Source: Onchocerca volvulus
Taxonomy: Eukaryota > Nematoda > Chromadorea > Rhabditida > Onchocercidae
Length of the DNA stretch: 64,000 nucleotides
Assembly: GCA_000499405.2 (NCBI GenBank)
Contig: HG738140.1
Coordinates: forward strand, 14,447,113-14,511,112
Direction of reading: 5' to 3'
Shown here: in pieces, positions 1-11,191 of the stretch
Position numbering within the stretch: the first letter of the stretch is position 1
How the letters are laid out: the number at the start of each line of letters is the position of its first letter
The notes under the pieces: model-generated
Seen by the model: the letters and a program-made list of their open reading frames with translations, nothing else
Told to the model about the DNA's origin: nothing
The model's database searches: none
Translations under genes and position numbers: made by a program

Positions 1-7
1 TTTCCAG

Positions 8-521
8 GTGATGTGTCAGAATAGAACTGAACGAAATCGTCAACTTCAAATAAATAACGCATTTTTGCAAGTAATACTTCTGGTTCTATTCAATTTACCG
101 GCTATTTTCATAAACTTTTTTTCTATTTTTTTTCTGTGCCAATAATTTGTTGAAATATGTCAAAACAGATATATGATAGTTTATGTTATATCATCCAAGA
201 AGTATAACATTTTCAAGAATTACCATTATTGATTGATTTTTTTTCTTCAGTTTAAAACTATCATTTTTTTCAATTTTGAGGATTATCAAATCAACGAATC
301 AATCATTCATTTATAATTTCATTCTCTTTGAAAATTGCATGAGACATCCATTTGATAGTTTGTCATTTGGCTCATTTAATAGATTCTTTCAGCTTCGACA
401 AATAATTCCAAGCTATCCGATCAATAAAAAGATGAGCAAGCAAGAGATCTTACGTGGAGCAATTCGTTATCTTCGAATCCTGGAATATTTACTTGGGATG
501 CGGAATAATTTTCTAGGATAA
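8..521 (+). CDS. bHLH transcription factor, TAL/NHLH-like, 3' end only
   Basis: Two exons are visible, 8-70 and 393-521, joined in phase 0; the 5' part lies outside the window. The first follows a TTCCAG acceptor and carries the basic region and start of helix 1 (TERNRQLQINNAFLQ). The second follows TTTCAG and carries the rest of helix 1, the loop and helix 2 (LRQIIPSYPINKKMSKQEIL, then RGAIRYLRILEYLL). The loop and the K(M/L)SKxEILR start of helix 2 are typical of group A bHLH factors such as TAL1/SCL and NHLH, which bind E-boxes as dimers in the nucleus. The protein stops about seven residues after helix 2, so the domain is C-terminal. The basic region is divergent from TAL1, so the exact orthologue is not assigned. 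The family call is strong; the subfamily is inferred. Confidence 0.8.
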
Positions 522-856
522 CATGAAAAATTAATTAATTAACAAGCGAAGTGAATAACTTTGGTGATTTGATTATTGAATACTAAAAGATTTAAATCTA
601 TGGAAAGTTTTGAATCTTTAATCAGTTAGTTGTAAACGATTTTGTAATGTAAATTGAGATTTATACTCATTATAATAATCTAACTATTGATGAATTATTT
701 AATAATCAGAATGTGTAACGATAAATTTAAACTTACCTAAATCTATTGCTAAATTTAGGATGTAATAATATTATCTTATTTAAAGATCAGAAATCAAAAC
801 GTAACGATTTATTGTATTAATTTTTGAATAAAATAAATTCATTTACTTACTTGATG

Positions 857-2778
857 TTAATTTTCTCGACGTATTTGTTCACGGATCCATTCCGAATCAT
901 GATGATATTTTGGATCTGATAACAGTAATATGGTCCTTTTATATGTGAAATAATAAAATATTGCTGCTAAAAAAAAAAAAAAAAAAATGAAACCATAAAT
1001 ATTAATTCAACTATTTGCAAAATAATATCCAAGCTGTTTTGATTTGATTTGAAAATTTATGTTATTCACTCTTTAAACTTCAATTTTTAAAGTAAAATTT
1101 AAAAGAAAAAAAAAATTGAATTTCCTGCTTTTTAATTTAATTGTTTTTCAACATTTATAAGCTGTTTCATTCTCTTTTCTCATCCATCTCGATTGAAATC
1201 AATTTTCAAACGATGAAACAGTTTTTCCTTTTTCTTTTTTTTTTTTTTTTCTTTTCAAAGTCATCTATCAATTGATTATATGTGTAATGTTTATCATTTA
1301 TCAATAGAGTGAATAACATAAATTTTCACTTTTTATCACTTCTTATCACTGTAGTAACAAAAATAAGTTATTAAAGTAAGCAGAAGAAGAGTAAAATGAG
1401 AACTTGCCTATTCGTTGTAAAATAAACAGCATAAAAGAAATCCTTGACCACTTACTATGGTCTACAACAACAGACCAACGATGACGCTGCAAGAAACGTG
1501 TTATAATGGACGTACTTTTTAATTTTACTTTTTAATTGTGATTTTTAATTTTTCTTTTGCTAGACAAATTCTGATTTACTTAGATGGTAGTAATGATTTT
1601 AATATACGGATTGTTTTAATTTAAAAGTAGTGGAATATCATTAATTTGCACATGAATTCGTTTTTCAACAGAAAAAGCGCTCAAGTAAACAAATCTTTGT
1701 TTATCATGTTAATTACTTTATATTTGATTTATTTCCTTATCTTTGAAATAATCGCAAACTACGATTCTTCCTCAAATTAAAATCTTTTCGTTATTTGTAT
1801 AGAAAAAAAGAAAAAAAAAAACGAAGAAATAACTTTGCTTGAATTTCCATTTTCAGAAACAATTTATGCTAATTAATTTTATATTAACAAATCTGAAACT
1901 GAGAAAATTTTCATCTTTCTTCATGATTTTTTTTTCTATCAATACAACTGCTGTTGCTGATGTTATCTTATCAGCAGATCCTTCATAATCACTATTCTTT
2001 ATCAATATGGCATTTCATTATCATTCGGAACTGATCTTTATGTGATTCATTCTAAGTTGAATTGAATCATGCAGAATCATTGTACGATGCAATTTTATTT
2101 CAACTTCAATTGCATTTTGAGGGAGAAAAAAAAAGTAACTAAATTTACCATATCATAGAAATGGAAAAGTATGGATAATGCAAGATATATTGAAGAAAAA
2201 ATAATTGTTGTTGCAAATTTGCTGAGCAATACAGTAATAAGGCCTGCTTGAAAGACAAATGTTGATGAAAAAGCTATGATAATAACAATAATACTGAGTA
2301 CAATTAATGTATCTTGCAATCTGCAATATTAGATTTATTTCAAAAACACAAAAATTGTTGTAAAAATTAATCGATCGATAATTTTAGTTAAATCTTATTA
2401 TCACTAGAAAAAACAAAAATTTGTATAAGTGAATAAATAAATTTACAGAATATGATCATACCAAATATTTGAAATACCTGCCTCATTTTTAAAAATTTTC
2501 ATTCCTATTTACTTCTTTTTATCCAAAGTTTACGCAATATTTGATGTTATTCGTTATTTTTAGTATGATTAATGTGAAATAAGAAAATTTTATTAATTTT
2601 TTATGAACAAAATCTTGGCAAATTAGTAATTCAGGAATAATTATCAATAATCTTACAAATGAAGCATCAGCTGTACGGCATCATTCGCTGTAATTAATAC
2701 ATTTAGAATATTAAATATGAAATCTAATGAGATCATACCAATTTGTATCATCAATAAAGTACCGTATTTATTAGCCAT
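857..2778 (-). CDS. tmem-138: TMEM138 homologue, ciliary transition-zone tetraspan protein
   Basis: Four exons, 2778-2657, 2320-2149, 1486-1408 and 966-857, give 160 residues with consistent phases (2, 0, 1); vertebrate TMEM138 is about 162. Recognition rests on the second exon, with the block STFVFQAGL followed by a short hydrophobic run ending LALSILFHFYDM, and on the C-terminal exon AAIFYYFTYKRT...LSDPKYHHDSEW. Both align along their length with TMEM138. Four hydrophobic segments are expected. In other animals the protein sits at the ciliary transition zone and is needed for ciliogenesis; in a nematode this would mean sensory neurons. The third intron starts with GC instead of GT (ATAG|GCAAGT); only this join restores the conserved QRIAAIFYY. 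The ATG at 2778 opens a short hydrophilic start followed by the first membrane segment. Confidence 0.87.
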
Positions 2779-3422
2779 TATTACAACGAATCGTTCGACT
2801 GAAATTATTATAACATTAATTTGCTAAGAGTTGACATACATACGTAAATATTTAAGAAGCAATAAAAATATAAGTCAATAATTTTTTATTTGATTAAAAT
2901 AGTCAGAAAATATTTGATCTGAATAAACAAAGCCAGGTTAAAAAGGTCAAGCAACAAACATTTCCTTTGATCAGAGAAAATTTGCGATAATTTTCAATTT
3001 ATAAAATTACTTATCTAAAAAAGGTAAATAAAGAGAAAAAATCTAATTCAAAAAATATTTGTAAAGATATTATGAGATAAATTTGTAATGCAATATCAAA
3101 AAATCTTGGAAACGTCAATCGATAAACTATTCTTAAACATTATCTATCATTTAATCACTGAAGTTTTTCTTACCTCTTGATTTTTCATATCATCCCCAAC
3201 TATATTTCTAAATTAATTAGAATATTCGATTTTTTAATTATACTTTAAATAGAATCTGACTATAGTTGTTTTGCATTTGTTAACTAAGAAAAGAAAAATC
3301 GACGAAGCACCTTGATATTTCGTTTCCTTAGCAACGATTTAATTGAAAATTTGAAGCATGTTATATCCTCAATAAATAATAAAATTGTCATTATTTATGG
3401 AAAAGGGAATCATATAAATAAC

Positions 3423-3453
<31 letters not shown>

Positions 3454-3706
3454 ATGGTTTGATTTCTATTCAAAAATCTGCTTTTATAATTTATGAGACA
3501 ATTCCATTGTTATGATCAAAAAGTTTCGTTATAATATTTCAAAAGATTGTAATAAATATTAATCAAGCAGGATTGTGTAATTTCATTCCAACTAATCAAT
3601 TAATTATGTTCACGTGCGTTCTACAAACATGCAATAATTCATGACATAAGCATGAGACACGTAAGTATAATGCACGTAAACATGAAACGCAAGTATGATA
3701 TAGTAT

Positions 3707-3707
<1 letters not shown>

Positions 3708-3768
<61 letters not shown>
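3708..3768. repeat. (AC)n microsatellite
   Basis: Uninterrupted AC dinucleotide repeat of about 30 units in the intergenic region upstream of pch-2. The apparent Val-Cys ORF on the minus strand through it is only the translation of the repeat. Confidence 0.97.
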
Positions 3769-3770
<2 letters not shown>

Positions 3771-4766
3771 TACGTATGCATATGCTCAAACATAATTTTC
3801 TTCATATTATTCATTCCACGTAAGTAATTTTATATATTATTGTTTATTAAATCTCTTCTCAAAATTATTCAACGCGACAAAGATTGGTATATCATTGATT
3901 AGTATATCATGAAGTATTGATAAAGATTGATCAATGATCGAAAGAGATTATTGATCATTTTCTACCAAAGTAACGGCAGTTATATTTACATATGACTTAC
4001 TTTAATCAACGTTTATACATTTAAACGAAAGAATGTGTCGATGAAATCCTAAATGGAATCTTTTCACAAATTCAATTTCATATCGAAAAAAGTATTGATG
4101 GCTTTATCTATGATATTTCAAATATAAGTTTTTGATATTTTTAAGTATTTATTGAAAAACCATTGCTAAATGTATTTCTGCTGCTCATTTGAATATTTGT
4201 TGAATGGATTTTAATCATATAAATGATCAATATTCATAGCGTTGCTTTAAACTTCCTTTGTTCTACCAAAATTCATTTAAAGAACATTTTAAGCTACAAT
4301 TATTAAACTTTAAGTTACAATTTAAATGACATATTGAATTAGAAGTATTCATTGAGCAGTGATAAAATATTATTACTTTTAAAATATCTATGAATTCATG
4401 TTTGCATGAATATTGCTATAACTGCGAAATAATCATAACCAATATCATTAGCAGTGCAATCAGAATCATAATTTGGATGATTGTATTCATAATCATGATC
4501 AAGGTAATTAAAAATCTGAACTTGTAACCATTTCTGGACTAGACTAGACTGAAAACAATTATGAACTGCTTTGTTGATAGTGTAGTTGCAATTGTTGTAA
4601 AAAACTATTATAAGTACCATAATCATAATTATACTAAGTGCAATTAAGCTTAAACTTTCAAGCAATCATAGATTGTTGAACATCAAATTTCTTCAATCGG
4701 AAAAATATTAAAAAAATCAGGGCGCAATTGTCGCAGCTATTAGAGCGCTGTTATTTTGAGAATAAT

Positions 4767-4779
4767 GGCGCGAAAAAAA
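4767..4779 (+). promoter_or_regulatory. E2F/DP-like site upstream of pch-2
   Basis: The sequence GGCGCGAAAAAAA matches the core of the E2F consensus (GCGCGAAA) and lies about 235 bases before the pch-2 start codon, within the only GC-richer block of this intergenic region. E2F control would suit a gene expressed in dividing and meiotic cells. This is a motif match only. Confidence 0.35.
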
Positions 4780-4972
4780 TGACAGTTGGAAATTGAAAGG
4801 TGGGAACGATGGGGTATGTCGGTTAAGGAGGTGGTTGATTGGAATGACAATTAGGGCATGAGGTCATTAAGTTAGGTCCTACTCGGTGAGACTATCAGTC
4901 TCACAGAATGTTGATTAAGTTTTGGATAGTTCGATTATGATGAATTTGATTTAGAAGCAAATTTTGAAATTT

Positions 4973-4975
4973 CAG
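4973..4975 (+). other. Probable trans-splice acceptor of pch-2
   Basis: A GAAATTTCAG acceptor ends at 4975, 36 bases before the pch-2 ATG at 5012, with no candidate upstream exon. In nematodes this arrangement usually marks addition of a spliced leader. An in-frame ATG at 4964 would be removed by this splice, which is why the start at 5012 is preferred. Confidence 0.5.
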
Positions 4976-5011
4976 ATAGATTTCCAAAGAGAAAGCCGAA
5001 AAATCCATAAA

Positions 5012-8000
5012 ATGGAAAGTGTCCGGAAAAATTTCATTGACAAATTTAGCGCTTCCATTAGAGCTATGATATCGAGCAGTTTTCCAGAGAAGCAACAAGC
5101 AATTGCAGCATCAAATCTTTCTTTTCATGCAGAAATACGTCTGAATTCAACGGTGTAAGTTTTTCGAATTTTCGTTGCAAACGAGAGGTGAGATTTTCAT
5201 TCCGGAATGGCAAGTTACCTATGTATCTTCGGTTCTGAATTAATATGGCAAATTAATCTGAATGAAATTTTAATTCAGTAATGCAGTTTGGTCCATAATA
5301 GAATTTCGTTTTCGATTCTACTTATTTCTTGGATTATTCCATTCCTTAAAAATAAAAATAAAGAAGACAATCCAGAAAGAAGATTGACTGCATCAATTTA
5401 TTCAAGTTACGCACATTGAATTTGGAAATTAATTCCCAGAAAAATGTTCATCAAATTTCATTCTAACGAAATTAAGTCTCACTTCTAGCAACCGTACATT
5501 TAATTTATTGAGAGCATTCATTTATACAGTTTTTTTTCTTTTTTTTTTTTTTTAATTCATAAAAATATTATCGACATAGAAAAATTGCTTGACAGCAATG
5601 GTAATTATTCACTTTCCGTTTCCGAAATATCACTCTGACCTCATGCCAGGCGAGATTCATTGCGGGAAATATATCTGATTGATCATTTGGAACAAATTAT
5701 GCAATGGATCTGATAATTCTACGTGACTCTACGTAATCATAAAAAGACTGAGAATTATTCATTATATCAGGTGTTTCCTGAGGCATCATGATGTAAAAAT
5801 TTGAGTGATGAAACAAGATTAACTAACTGAATTACGGCATGTTTCTAAGAGATTTCTTGCACGCGCGGAAAACATAAATATGAGTTAGATAACAAATACA
5901 AATTTTGGAATACCCAACTTTAACTTTTCACTGAACATTTTGCGGGTTACTTTACGTGTGTTTCCTTGACGCAACCAGTTAGCGTGCTCGGGTGCTAATC
6001 GAAAGGCTTGTAGTTTAAGCCCTCTCGGGTACGAAAGCCGAGTAAATTGTACATTACTTTGGAGGATTTTCAGTGCGAAAAAGGACGTTGAAAAGTTATT
6101 ACCTGAAATTTACGAAGCACTTTTATCCACTAAAAATGTTTGTAATGGTCGTTCGATAATACTACAAACTGATAAAGAATTCAGTAAAATGATTGATAGT
6201 GCGGTTATTTTCTGCTCGGATATTCCCGAAGGTTGCTTTTTCTCTTTTTGCTGCTTTTTTTTTTTTAATTTTTCAATAATTTCTTAAAACAATTATTAAT
6301 TTTTAAAGTTACGCGAAGTCATTTTTTTTTCTCTCGATTCCAAACGTTTAATTATTTTCCAAAATTTTCAGGAGAATACTTGACAGTATCCGCCACTTCG
6401 TTAACACTTGCAAATGTGCATTTGTACAAACTGCTAAATCGTAATGCGCAAACATTGGAAGCTCAGGCAGGTGAGCACGGCTCAGAGTATACTGCTGGAT
6501 CGCTACTGTGGGAATTACCTTGTTGCGAATTTGACGGAATTTGGGAAAATTTGATTTTTGATGATTCCATTAAAGATGAGGCAAGGAGATGATTTAAATT
6601 TATTCATCATTTGAAACTAAATCTAGAAATTTAAATCCATAAAAATGAAGGAATCAATACAATTCATTTAAATCTTTATGGTTTATTATGAATTCTTATA
6701 ATTTTTTTGAATTCATAACTTTAAAATTTATGGATTTTTTTTCCTTCAAATCTTTTCGGTACCATTTTCAATTAAAATATTTGAAAATCGTTCCCGATAT
6801 TTTAAGGTTTTTTCTTGATTCCTTATTCACTCATTTAATTCTTATAGATGACAGTGATTCTTTTGTTTTCTATTCATTTAATTCTTGTATTTTTAATTCT
6901 TTAATGAAATTTTTCATGTCGTATATAAGAGAAAGCTAAATATCATTAAAATATGCAAAAATTCAGTTGGAAAGAAAATTCATGTTTATAAAGTTTACTT
7001 TTTATAGCTTCTTTCTTATGCTTATGCACTGGTCAGACTTTCGGAAAAAAATGCAAATTCTACAGTATTAAGGGTAAACCGGTTGATTTTATTGCACGGT
7101 TTGTGACTTTAACTTTATAAATTGCTATACTTGCAAAAAATTCTTTAAAATAAGACTTGAACTGGTATTTTGACACTAATAATAAATTTAAATTAGTTTG
7201 AAATCAAGCATTCTATTGTATGAGGATAAATGTTTGTCAGTCTGATACTTAACTTAACTTGCAAACACACCGATTCGAATATAAAAACTCTCTACATTTT
7301 AGGACCACCAGGAACTGGCAAAACATCACTTTGCAAAGCATTGGCCCAGAAATTATCAATACGATTTAGTCAAAAATATAAAAGGATATATTTCGTGGAA
7401 ATTAACAGTCATGGTCTTTTCTCAAAATTTTTTTCTGAGGTAACATCATTGAAGCATTAGAAACTGAGACATCTTTTATTAGAATTGTTACTATTCACTA
7501 TCAGTAGAACTCTCTGATACTATTTTCTCAAAAGCATGGCTGTTCTTTTATTTCAAATCTACCGGTTAACTACTATCATTTCGTTTCTTCCAAAATGTTC
7601 TCTTACTGTGGTAATATGCCAAAAAAATTTCCAACAAAATCAGCGGTTATAATTGTTCATTAATTTATCAGTGATATGGCATTATTTAAGAAATTTTTTG
7701 GAATCCATCAATTTTTAGAGTGGCAAATTGATTCAAAACATGTTCGGACAAATTGAAGAACTCGCTGAAGATTCGAAAGCTTTTGTTTTCGTACTTATTG
7801 ATGAAGCAAGTCTTTTTTATATTATCTTAACTATTCTTCCCGACACTGACTTTTTATTTATTTCAACGATACTATTAATATTATGGACCTAGAAATTTTG
7901 TAAAATATTGAATGAGTCACCTAATTTGCGAAGTCTATATTTTTTGGTAAACTTAAAATTTTTAATTTAGATCGAGAATTTTTTTTGTATTTGAAAGCAT

Positions 8001-9229
8001 ATTAGATTTAATAATTAAATAATTCTACTATTTAAATTTATTTTATAACATAATGGTTTTTTTAGGTAGAAAGTTTAACAATAGCTCGAAGTGCTTTGTT
8101 AAATCGAAACGAACCAACGGATGCAATTCGTGCTGTAAATGCTGTCTTAACCCAAGTGGATTATATACGTCGACATAACAACATCTTCATTTTCACTACC
8201 TCTAACATAACACAGGCGCATCTTTTTCCATTCTTTTGTAAAAATGCTAGCAAAAATGATTATATTTATAGTGAAATTTTCCAAAATTTCTGGGACCGAA
8301 CTGGCTGAAAAGGCAAATGTTTCTGTTTGATAATAACGAGCATCGTTATACAGTGTTTTTTAAATTTTAGTTTTCAGAGTTTGGATGAAGCTTTTACGGA
8401 TAGAACAGATTTAAGTCGTCTCGTTGGTTATCCTTCAGAAAATGCAGTTTATTCCATATTTCGCTCATGCATCCAGGAAATGCAGAGAGTAAATTTCAGC
8501 AGATTAGGATTTTGATTGGAAGCTTTTCTTCATGAAAATGTGCAACAAATTTAAGTAATAAAAAAAATAACATTCAAAATGGTAATATCTGAAGAATCAT
8601 TAAAATCTAATTTGGTTCGATAAATTTTAGATTGGGATTGTGGAGCCAGGTCCATGGTTTTCTAAACGATATGCAAATGGTAGATATTGCGAGAAGCTTA
8701 TGCAGTTGTCACGGTAAAAACATTGCGAGTTTCTAATTAGACTTGTAATTGGCATATTATTATTAATCTTGTGTTGCAAGTAATTAACATAGTAAAAACG
8801 AGATTATCATTAAACTTATTGCTAAAGCAATGTACTACCGTCTGGTAAGCTCGCAAGTATAGAGGTGACTTTAGCGAAACAAGCACAATCTTTTTTGCAG
8901 AAGAGCTTCTGGTTTGAGTGGACGTTGTTTACGTCAATTACTCGTCATTGGATATTCCAAACTGCCAGTGGTAAATCTGAATTCCTTTTTGTGTAGATAA
9001 GTAATTCTCTCCGAAAAGTATAATAATTCTTTAAAATTTATTTTCCCTTTTTCTTCTCCGTTTTTATTGATAAGATTTGTCGCTAATTTTTTTTCAGGAT
9101 CAGTTATCCATTGACCAATGTCTTATTGTATTAGAAAAGGCCTTGGCGGAAAAACTTTCTGAAAATATGAGATTTTTGTCATCCGGTTCAAGCATAAGGA
9201 AAAAAATTACAACTGCTTCAAGTGGTTAA
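5012..9229 (+). CDS. pch-2: PCH-2/TRIP13 AAA+ ATPase (HORMA-protein remodeller)
   Basis: Eleven exons: 5012-5154, 6074-6231, 6372-6580, 7008-7098, 7303-7439, 7719-7805, 8066-8215, 8378-8488, 8631-8713, 8901-8970 and 9098-9229. All phases agree and give 456 residues (human TRIP13 432). Visible motifs are Walker [10 protein letters not shown] at about 201-209 (split over exons 4 and 5), Walker B FVFVLIDE ending at about 275, sensor-1 TSNIT at about 320, the arginine-finger region FTDRTDL near 334, and sensor-2 SGLSGRCLR near 392-400. The family is a hexameric ATPase that remodels HORMA-domain proteins (with p31comet), acting in meiotic checkpoint control and the spindle assembly checkpoint. Three introns appear to use GC donors: after 6580 (GAG|GCAAGG), after 7805 (GAA|GCAAGT) and after 8215 (CAG|GCGCAT). 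The last rests only on phase and alignment. An E2F-like site lies upstream. Confidence 0.94.
5960..6032 (+). pseudogene. Degenerate tRNA-Asn-like pseudogene in pch-2 intron 1
   Basis: About 73 bases follow the order of a eukaryotic tRNA-Asn. The D-arm region reads GACGCAACCAGTTAGCG, the anticodon arm CTCGGGTGCTAATCGAA, and a T-arm-like stretch ends at CGGGT. The B box is damaged (AGTTTAAGCC against GGTTCGANNCC), the anticodon position reads GCT where GTT is expected, and acceptor and T-stem pairing is broken. It is therefore probably a dead tRNA or tRNA-derived repeat carried in the same orientation as pch-2. Confidence 0.6.
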
Positions 9230-11191
9230 TTAACATAATGGCGTTAACTTAATCCTTTAATGTTTATTTCATCATCGACTTTGAACTTTTATAATTGACA
9301 TATCTGTATGTGCTGTTTATTTTCCCAAGTGATCTTTGTTTCTTAAATTAAACATGCAGTATGAAAATTACAATCATGCTTCGAAAATTTGTTATCGTCG
9401 ATGCCGAAATTTTTGTTATTGGTGCAGAATTTATTGTTATAGCGGATTAATTCATTGTTTTAGCAAATACTTCTTTATAGCAAGATTATTATTATCACAA
9501 AATTTGTTGTATCATTGTAAATTTATTGTTCTGAAAAATCGCAATTTTTCCTGCTTTTAGTAAAGAGATTATTATTCAATTTTTTCTAATTTAATCGCAT
9601 TATTATTATCATTAAAAGACGTTTGCTGGACTTGTAGTGTTCTTTCCCAGTGTAAATAGTTTCTGTTGGGAATACTTCACGCCACTGATAACGATAATGG
9701 TGATAGCTGTACTGGCGACTCCATATTTGATTTACAACCATTTTCCTTTGCAGCATCTAAAACCTCGAATTTTAATAATTTTCCACTGAGAATTCGAAAA
9801 ATATCCTATATAGCCCACAAGAAACCGGTTCGATTTTGTACAATACTATATTACCATACCATTTTAAAAAGTACAACTTTTAACAACTTTTTCCGGAATA
9901 TTGTCGAATTCTTACATAATATCTTGTATTCTTCGGACATGTTACATGCAAAAAGTGTGGAGTATTTTAGAAATTATTTTAAATTTGGGACCGGTTTTTC
10001 CATGTGGGCCATTTGCAGACAATTTGTCGATTGGAATATTTACCATATTTTCATTTTGTTCTGCAAAAGACGGGAACGAACTAGTTAGTTCATAAACAGA
10101 TTTGGTTAACTTGGAAATTCAGAAGTGTATAATAAAGCTTATCTCGAAATCGACAATGATGATAATAATTGGTAATGATATTAGTATTATTAACACGAAG
10201 TCACTGAACACAATAATGATTCTTCGATTAAGCAGGATAGGATATGAAAAAAAAGGAAAACTATGCAACAGTTTTAATAAAGTTTTTTTTTTTTTTTTTT
10301 TTCTGTGTAAAAATTCATGAATGTAAAGATTCCAAAAAGTCAAAAAATTTCAAAAACTAAAAAAAGTTTTCCGGTAAATGAAGATAAGATAGAAAAATGC
10401 AGGCAAAAAATCAAGGTAAGAAATGGTTTTATGTGGATAACTTGAAAAAGAAGAAGATTAAAAATTTCTAATTGGAATGTCAAGGTCGAATTAAAAGAAT
10501 TTCTCGATGAAATGATGGTTTAATATAGTGTGAAACTATGGTCAATTTTTTTCCCAATTGTAAAACTAATGTTGAACAGAGATAGAGTACATTGTTTTTT
10601 TTTTTGTTTTTTTGTTTTTTTTTTTCCCCAAAACAATTACTTATTGTGTAATAATGTTCTTAAGATTTTTAAACTCAATTTTTTTTAGTCGTTACAGAAC
10701 CAAAAAGGACGATTTTGAAATTGGAAATAATTAATGATGACATTACCATACATCGCAACAACGAAGTGTGACGGAATTTCCAATAACGGAAGTTACATTA
10801 ATTTTACTTCACGAAAAGAAAAGAAGAAACTCTACAAAACATTACGGATTTGCTTAATTTGGAAAATATCAAAACTAAAGGATAAAAATACTAAAAAAAT
10901 AAAAGTTCTTCCAATGATTCGTTCTCCGTGATATTTGAAATAAATAGTTTACATTGTTCTTTTCCGAAGATTTCTTTATTGCTCATTTCATCTATCCCTG
11001 TAGGCAAATTTTTCTGTTTACAGTGATAAGTAAATGTCTTCACTCATCAAACCTGAACTCTCTATAACCTCAACTTCTAAACAAATAGAAAGAAAAAATT
11101 GGGAATTGAAAACCTGATTTAAATAACTGAGAATCTTTTGGACAAAAGAAAAAACGAAAAAAGGGACGCATGAAAAACAACGAAGCAAATA
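9230..11191. other. Convergent intergenic region with weak ORF fragments
   Basis: This lies between the 3' ends of pch-2 and cystinosin. At 9601-10095 overlapping frames encode hydrophobic fragments interrupted by stops. One, WEYFTPLITIMVIAVLATPY, resembles a solute-carrier transmembrane segment. At 10317-10415 an open stretch ends in a good donor, and at 10689-10771 another starts after a TTTTTTTAG acceptor (TEPKRTILKLEIINDD). They do not combine into a credible protein in any phase I tried. This may be one decayed gene or chance. Confidence 0.3.

Larger units (their letters stand above)
2779..4972. other. Divergent intergenic region between tmem-138 and pch-2
   Basis: AT-rich DNA separating two divergently transcribed genes. 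It contains an AAAT tetranucleotide run at about 3422-3454, a long CA dinucleotide tract, and a locally GC-richer block at about 4715-4910 that may be the pch-2 promoter. A hydrophobic 89-codon ORF on the minus strand (4396-4665) has no recognisable features and I do not call it a gene. Confidence 0.6.

Noticed and set aside
3596..3814. 72-codon minus-strand ORF rich in Val-Cys
   Set aside because: It is the translation of the (AC)n microsatellite.
4396..4665. 89-codon hydrophobic minus-strand ORF
   Set aside because: Low-complexity composition, no splice context, no recognisable motif; expected by chance in AT-rich DNA.
7230..7302. N-terminal extension of the Walker A exon of pch-2
   Set aside because: The preceding exon reads into [11 protein letters not shown] and joins at 7303 to restore GPPGTGK, so this stretch is intron.
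9336..9560. 74-codon ORF rich in Cys, Tyr and Phe
   Set aside because: Made from degenerate repeats of an ATTTATTGTT-like word; no partner exons.
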